Virus record (IMG/VR): IMGVR_UViG_3300047548_000610
Span: 1-48,467 of that record
Source: a virus
Strand: one strand, 5' to 3'
DNA: 48,467 nt
The notes beneath the pieces were generated by a model that had not been told where the DNA came from, did no database searches, and worked only from the letters and a program-made list of their open reading frames with translations. Position numbers and translations under genes: made by a program. Below, piece by piece: positions 9,201 to 18,200 of this stretch (position 1 is its first letter; the number at the start of each line of letters is the position of its first letter).

Positions 9201-12200
9201 TATTCTTGTCGTATCGAACTTCTAACAAATGATCTGCTTCGGGTACTTGATTTACAAATACTATCTTTGAATATTTCTTATGATACCCATTATAAACCTG
9301 ATCGTAGAATACCAGTTTATACTCAGATCCCAATACCAAATCACCATCCAATAGTACTGTTATGTTCAATTTGTTGGCATCTGCGAGCCAACTCAATACG
9401 TATTCGCTAGTCGATCCATCACATAAGAATCTGTCAACTACATTATGCTCATCAATTTCTGGCGAGCTAGAAACTCTATCAAATTTGATTCCAACTTTAT
9501 TGGTTCTGACCTTCCCATTGACTAGCTGAGCATACGCCCTGGCTTGTTTGGTATACCCACCCCCATCTAAAACGATTGTAGGAGCAACTCGATAGTTTGC
9601 TCCAGGGTTCAGTATCTCAATATATGTAACTTTTCCAGAAGTAACATATGCTTTTGCTGATGCACCGCCGCCAGTATCTCCATCTGCTGTGTTAAAAATC
9701 ACGGTTGGAGGATATTTATATCCCTCCCCAACGTCGCCAATTCCAACACTACCCACCTTATACAAATAGTTGTCAGACCATGATTTCCAAGGATGCTGCT
9801 CAATAACACTATCTGATAATTCAGCTGCATCAATTTTCAGAGTCTGCGTATTGAAGTAGGGTGGGAAATCAAAATCCGTAGTAAAGGTGTTTGATGGTTC
9901 AAGTATGTCGTAATTCGTAGAAAACGATCTAATTTGAGTATGATAAGGCTTGACCTCTTTAATGTAATCCTCGTAATATGCGCTATCTTGTAACTTATAA
10001 ACAGGTCTTTGATCCAGCGAACCTGCGTAGTTAGTAACGCTGATAAACGAGGTTTTAAACGCCCAATCTAGAATCTTTTGTTCACTCAGAGCATACCTAA
10101 CTGCTTTAAAGAAGAGTAAATTCCAGTTAATTTTCAACTCATTAACAAAAATATCAGATTTTAGTGCCTTCAATATATATGAAAGTTCAATATCAGGAGT
10201 TTGATCGTACAAGGTTTGGTCATAGTTATTGTTACTATCAAACCCTAGATTGTTACCAACTGTGTTCCAAATCCTATCTTGAATTTGTATGGTCCCGTTT
10301 TGACTGTAAACTAGATCATACCCCTTTCCGAAGGTACCAGTATCCGTATTAGTCTTGCGGAGTACTACGTATCTTCCATCGCCTACATTTTTAACCTTAA
10401 CATACTGATTTTCAACAATATCAATTAATGTATCTAATTGATACACGTAATCAACAGTTTCTGTATAGTCTACAAATTTGTTAAAATCTTGTGATTGCCA
10501 ATCGACATAATCCCAGTATAGTCTGGTATTGTACGTTTGAGTCGAAACTCTAACCCATTCAGATATTTCAGTATCTCTGATAAACTTGGCCCACTTTCCG
10601 TTAGATATCGAATCTGATAACACTATCACAGTGAACGGTCTAATTTCTAAGTCAGGTGGTATATCATACCCGTGGCCAGGATCGATAATCTGAGCAGATG
10701 TTACAGATCCAGAACCGTCGATTTCTAGCTTTATTTCAGCAGACCCAGTCATCACTGTCACTTTTGGCGGAGTTTTATATCCTAACCCAGGGTCATCAAT
10801 TGAAACACGAACAACTTTCCCATTATCAACTGAACAACTAATCTTTGCAGTTTTTATGTATCGAACATCAACAAGTGTGAGTAATTCGTTATCTTCAACA
10901 ATTTCATCATACTCACCGGAAGCTAACACTGGCACAGTTTCTTCTTTTAGTAGATTTTCGAAACTGTAATTTCCAGTAATTTGATTTTCGAGCAATACTG
11001 AATTAACAAATTCTACTAAATTTCTAAGGGCAGCTTTCCTATCTTTAAACAAGGTTTGTCTTGGACGAATGCTAATACCGTATCTAGTACGTTCTGATAA
11101 ACTAGGATCTGGAACTGGGTTCCCTAGACTATCGTGACCTAATAAGCTATCAATAAGTTTTTTCTCCAACATTGCTGTTGGCATACTAGAATCAGAACCT
11201 TCTTGTATGAGAGCCCATTCAGTATGTTTAGGTATCGAACCTTTAAATTCATCAAAGGCAATGTTTAAGTTAATAGAATCGCCGACCAAAAGATCGCCCA
11301 CATTGGACAAAATCATTGCGTCTTTAGAAATCAGAGATGCAATTTTTAACCCGTAAGATGTAGGATTTGAAATAATTGAAGAGACTTGGTAAGAACTAAT
11401 CCGCCTGTTTTTACTAGTCGGAACTGTGACTTTATTTTTAACCCAGTAATAGTATCGGTTTGTAAACGAATTCGTTAGAGAATTGTAAACTTGTTTGACA
11501 GATATCGTACTGTTATCGACAAATTTAGGCTGTCCACTAATTCCCTCAGTTAGCCCGGATGGTGTATCAGCTATTGCGCTCCACTCGGATGGCAAATACT
11601 GACTACTCACCCACTCGTAAACATCTATCGTGGCTCCCGGGAACAGTGTCCCCCAATTATTTTTTCTATAAGACAAACTACCTTGCTCGTACCACACATA
11701 CTTAACGGTACTTAGATCCCACCAAAGTTCTCCGACGTGGTCATCTAGCCAGTTGCTAGTGACATCGTTGTTTGTGGAAGCAGTTCCTATACTGTATAGA
11801 GCGGGGTCAAATGATGTTTTATATCTAATTTCTTGATCAGCAATTCCCGGAATCTTGCCTTTAATTGGATCAAACAAATCTAAATAATCAATCACTTGTT
11901 CTGTGTCTACATCAATTAACATAACTTTTTGTATAACATCTGTATCCACAAATTCATCATATTTCTTATATACGTTTAAGCTAGAAATCGAAGGATCCGT
12001 TTTGGTAAACTGATAAACTTTACCAGAAGACTGAGTAGGCGCTGCTACAACTACGGTATCATTAGCGATTACTATAGACCTGCCATAGTCAGATCCAGAT
12101 AACTCGTCAATAGAGTCGATCGGAAATACCTCTTCACAAAGTACATATCTAGAAGAATCACTCAGCTTCTTAAAAATATACACTGTTCCGCAATTATCAA

Positions 12201-15200
12201 CTGTTGAATAAAACTTCGTTGATTTAGCGTCAAATGTAGTTGAATTGTTATCGACTGTCATTTCAGTAGTGATAGATCCCACCGCTGATATTGCTATAGA
12301 GCTCGAATCATCATCTATACTAATCGAAGTCCCAAATTTAAATTTACTGCCCGGAATTGGATTATATATTGTAGAATCATACGCAAATGCTGTACCAGTG
12401 TTGATGTAAACTATTACAGCACCAGTTGACTGATTGATATTTTTAACTTGAGGAACTGTGACTAATAGTACAGTACCATCATTTGATAGTTTAACTGCGT
12501 CACCAAATCTGTCTCCTGATTCCACAAAAGACGGAACTTCGACATTCTGTAAAAATGAATAATTAGATCCTGAAAATATAGAAACTTGATTACTGCCAGG
12601 GGCACTGATTGCTACATAGCTAGCATCTACGCTCTTAGATAGAGAGTATCCCCACTGTGATCCAGTAGACAACGTCGAAGTTGTCAAAGGTGCTACATAC
12701 GAGACCATTAATCCAGTTGTTGATGTCGATATGCCAGTATAGGCTTTTAAATTGCTAATATCATAAAACTGAACTTTAGAATTTTGATTAATGTCTTGTG
12801 CGAGATTGGTGCTAATTTTGATGTAATCGCCTAACTCATTTGATCCGATACTAACTACTGTCGGTCCTTGAATTATATCCTCAAACAGATCCTTTATCCA
12901 GACACGCATCCCTTGCTCAACGCCTTCAGTTGAACGCAGATATATCAAATTATTGCCGCTTAGTGCTGTTGATTGAACGTAAGTTGTTGTGGCCGGCGAT
13001 GTTAATTGATATTCGTAAACCGCCCCAGTACCGGTAGTAAGTGTACCAGGTGCTCCCACTAAAAGTGTATCCCCTTTAAGATCAACAGATGCTCCAAATC
13101 GTTGATAATCTACGGAATTTGGACTGGAGATAATAAATTGAGGTACATCGCCAATTAGTATAGGGTTAACAGAGCTTATTTTTATCAATCCAGACTCTGT
13201 AGAGTTTACAACCGAATTGTATTCTTTAGAAACTTTCAAGCCAACAGTAGATGCTTGTCTAATATTCCCAGCAGCCGGTGCTCCTGCGACAATAAGCCCG
13301 TATCCGCTGTCAGAAAATTCGTTGCTTGAATAACAAATTGCAGATCCAAATTCAGAAATATCACTGTTATAATAGTCGATGTTTTCAGTGTTTATAGAAT
13401 AATTAAACACTCGTTCAGATTCAAATCCAATGTCGTTAAAAACATACACTCTCCCATTATCATAACTACCCAAAAATTCTGGTGAACCTACTAAAATAAT
13501 GGTACTATCTGAATTTTTATAAACTTTAGAACCGAACTTTTGCGACACGCCTCCAGTAGTACTAGATACACTAGTGTAAGTATTAAAACTTTGAGTTTTT
13601 TCTAAAACTTGCCACTTATAAGAACCGTTCTCTTGATTGTCCACCCAGAATTTAGATCCGGTTGGGGCCCTAAGCATCTTAAGATCACTTGGAAACTTGC
13701 TGTGATCCTCAATTCTTGCGCTTGAAAATTCATATAATAGACCCGGACTTAACAATTCTTCGTTAGTAATGTAAGTCAAATCAGATGGAACTGTAAACTG
13801 ATTTAATTTAGGTACAGAAGTTACACGATAAACTCCGTTAACTTGATCGCTAAATTGATTTATTGATATAATATCACCAACTGATAATCCGTGATGTAAG
13901 TCTGTAACAAACGTGATATCACTACCTGGGTTACTAACATACACACCAGCAACCCTCGAATTGTTGAGCTCATATCTCAATATATCCCAATCTCCATTTT
14001 GTTTAAACCCTAGCCAAAATACATCACCCTCCGCGATATCGGAAGTTGAAGCAATGTCTAATAAGCTGTTTTCATTATAAGCAGTGGCTGTGATATCTTC
14101 AAAACTCACATACCCAGCCGAATTTAAAACAAAATTGTTTGTTGACGTAGTTTTGAACGTTTTAGATACATCATAATCCTCAGGGGTTATTAATAGCTCG
14201 CCTTTAGTTATGTAATTGATCAAATCAACTGGTTCGTTTGGTTTCTGATCGACAATATTGATTATTTGCGGATTCTCAACAAACGATCCTTCAATTAAAG
14301 GAAGTTCAATTTCTTGATAGCTAGAGTAAGACCCGTACTGCCCTTGTCTAAATGCCCAATCTTCTGTATAACTAACCTCACCTTGTAAATTAAAAATACT
14401 AGCCTTAGCTAACTTGGTAATTGCGTTTTTTGTTCCCTTCTCACGGATATATCCCTGATAAAACTTATATTGAGCAATTGGATTAGAAAACACATTGTTT
14501 AGATACACTCGCGGTGTGTACCCTATTAAATGCTGAGCCATTTTTTGCTGAGAGGCGTCAAAGTTGTCAATATCTAAACTATAGAAATCCTCAAATTGAT
14601 TAATTTTATAATCAAAATTCGGTATTAGATCGGCAACGGGTTTCTTACCAACTAACGTCCACGAATTTACTTGGTCCGAGAACTTCGCTGCTCCTGTGAT
14701 ATTGCGAATCGCAGAGTAATACTTGCCAGTAAACTTCACAATATCGCCATACTTGTAATCTGTGTACTCTTTCCAGGAATCTATCAACGCTGTATCATAA
14801 ACAAATCCGGGACTGAAGTAGTCACCGTTCCACTCCGCCGTGCGGAATCCTGACAATTTCATTCGACGCTGTCTATATCCAGTTTCTATTTCGTAGATCG
14901 TATCGTTAAACACTGTTTTGTTATTGAACACCATCGCATGTTCTTTTTGTACAGAATTTAACTCAGCAAAATAAATGCCCTCAACAGTGTTAATTGTGTT
15001 AATCACACAAACACCGTCGTTTCTAGAGATCGTTAAATTATTTTTAGAAATTGGCAGCCCGTCGGCTTTTAATACCCGGTATTCATAGAAACTATCGAAG
15101 ATATTATCTACAACACTATTTGGTAAAGAAAACTTTACGTTATCAGCAAACGGACTTAGTGTGATCACACTGTTATCTGCCCAATTTTGCGTAGTCCAGT

Positions 15201-18200
15201 ATAGGAACTCCCTAGAAGACAAGTTCCAGTCAACAATCGTATCCAAATCAGCGCTGTATTGATCAAACACAAATCCTTGCGTCTCTAACCACTTACCGTA
15301 TCCAACAATCACATCAAATACGTCTTGAAGCCTTTCAAAAGTAGTGCCGTAAGGGACGTGAGTAGTTGTATTTTCAAAGGAAGCAGCAACTTGAACAGTG
15401 GCGCCGCCATTAACTGGCAGTGATTGTAATATTTGATAGAGAGAAGGGTTGAACGAGCTGCCAGCTTGATGAGAAACTTTCACTCGGTAAAATTTATTTC
15501 TATAAGAAACAATTTGACCTGCGGAGTAAAAATTACCCGCTATGGCAGACTGAGCCGTTGTTGTGTCCGCTGCTGTTAGGCCGTTATTACTGCCTGCGGA
15601 ACCTTCGCTCCAATTTACATAGGGTTCGGAAATGCCGCCAATGGTGATTGCCGGTGTATTTGTATTCCTAATAGGCATTAACACATTGAAATACGGAGAG
15701 AACTGATCGTATCCTTTCAACACAAATTTTCCCGAAGTCTTCTGGATAACAATTCCGGAAATAGTCACAGTTTTTACTGGATTGCTAACATTCAGTATTA
15801 GTTCGTAGTCTTCTTGAGGGAGCAGTGCTCCCGGACTAGTGCTGTTTGGCTCGATGGCGTCTATGATTATCTGCAACTTATCTTTACTAACAAATCCGCC
15901 AACCTTATAGAACAGGCTAAAATTCGAGTAAGCCAGATCTTCAGCAAGAGTTTTTAAGTAATTACTTGATCTCTGTTTTCCAATTTCTGAAACATATACA
16001 CTGTATCCGCTAGTTAATGCGCCGTTATAACCAGAAACTTTAACAGAATTTAAATTTAAAAATAGCTCGCTGGTGTTTGATACTTTCTGCCCAACCGGAT
16101 TCACAATCACATCTGATGTATCATACATCATTGACGCGTAAGTAGAAGGTTTGGCAACTGCTAATAGGCGTTGAACTGCAAAAGGCCAGTAACTACTACG
16201 CCTCCAAGCCGTCTCAGCCGGTCCGAAGTCGCCAAACTGCCAATCTTTGTATATGTCAGCTGGAGAAATAGCTGTAACTAATGTATCAATTGACACGTTG
16301 TTTCCAAACTCGTCAACTGGGAGGCATGACAGTAGCCCCTCTCTAACATATTTTATGTCAACGCCTGCTCTATGGCCTTGTCTAATTATACCTTTAGATA
16401 AATCCTCCCAGAGCAAATCGTTACCAGAAGTATATGGAGCAATTCCATATTCAGACTCCCACCAACTAGGTTTGTTACTAAACCCTAACATTTCCCAGGG
16501 ATGTGTTCCGGGACGTTCGGTATCGTATAAGTGCTTGAAGATAGATCTCCAGTTTCCTCTAACTTTCGATCCAGTAGCAACAACAGTAGAATCACTGCAA
16601 TTCCATGTAAGGGAACTGCTGTAATCAAAAGTAGAGTTCGTAAAGGCATCAACACCGTAGAACCCTGCCCATTTCATAAAATCTTTTTGTAAAATCTTAT
16701 TAACTTCTGTTACTGAATATTCAGTTTCTCTGAAAGCACCTGGGAAGAATGATATCGCATCCAACAGCTCGGGTCTGTAAGCTGCCTTAATATTGTTGAA
16801 TATTCGTTTTTCGAATTCTAAAACAACATTATCACGATAATCATTATACGCGACCATTAGACTGCCATCATGCCCTTGAATAACCTTAGTAGGCCCAGCT
16901 GCATAAGTGTTATCGATGATGATTTGAGGTTCAAATTTTGGATATAATCCTAATTTAGACGGTGTTGCTGGCACATACGATCCGCTAGTATCATAATAAT
17001 CATCAACTACAATACGATCCCCAGGGACCAGTGGTTTTAAAAATTCTACGAAAGAATCTACTGAATTAAACTGATAATCGACTCCATGTGTTAACTGAAT
17101 ATCATTTAAATAAACTAACACAGATCGAGTGCTTAAAGCCGACGTGTTAAACTCAGACTTAATTGGATAAGAAATATTTCTACTATCAGTGACAATCCAC
17201 GAACGCGCTTCTTTATCGTTGCCGTAAGCAATCATATCCGAATCATACCACGGCGAATTCAAATCTTTATCCGAGTTCAGTTCAGAAAGCGCAATGTCAA
17301 CAGCAGATTTTGGGTCTCCGGCAATTTCAAACTCAGCAATCTTCTTCAAAAATGCTAATTTAAATTGATTGTACTGATCCGCAGACTTTGTGATTGCGTC
17401 AACCGCATTATGCTCTTTAATGCCTAAGAAAAAGGCCGCAAATGCGATAGGGTTAGCATTAGAAATTAACCTAGACCCAGTCTTTCCAACAAACGGCAGG
17501 TCTCTAGAATTATTTGAACCAACCGCGTTGCCATAAAATTCGATGTCTACCTCTGCCATTGTTTTAAAATGATCAGTGAGTTCAGTTAGTGTGAACTCGG
17601 ATACCGAACCGTTTAGTGGATTGTTAGTTAGACTCACCGGAGTCTCGTACCACCCAGAATTTGTAGTCTGCGTTTTGGTTCTTGCTTTAATTAATACATT
17701 TGATAGTCGGTCTAGAGTATAATTGAATTGTATATATGATCTATTAACTTCAGATACAAGTTGCCATTTTGATGAATCAATTTGAACGTTATTAACAAAC
17801 ACTGTAAAACTAGTATCACTGTCAATTGGTTGAGACAATGATGTAATTTCAATAATTGACGTAGCAGTTGACACAGTAAACTGCAATACAGGTATATCAT
17901 AATTTACCGCAACATCCCACGCATTCTTCAAGACATCGCCAGTAGAATAAGAATATTTGCAAAATGCTTTTGCAGCGCTGACAGTGGTAACTTTGTTATT
18001 TTCAAAAATCGAAAAAGTGTCGCTGGTTAGATTGTTAGCAAACATCCAACTACCGACACCAGTTTTAGCCGTAGTCTTGTACTTTATGGAAAATCCCAAT
18101 ACGCTATCATAAACTGTCCCATCAGCATAACTAAAAATTTTATTTCCAGAAAAATTGCTGTTATATACCGAGCCGGATGAATAGCTAATGCCATCTTTAT

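Noticed and set aside
16247-16624. 125-aa plus-strand frame inside the giant wedge gene
   Set aside because: No ribosome site, no domain, and the opposite strand is clearly coding throughout.
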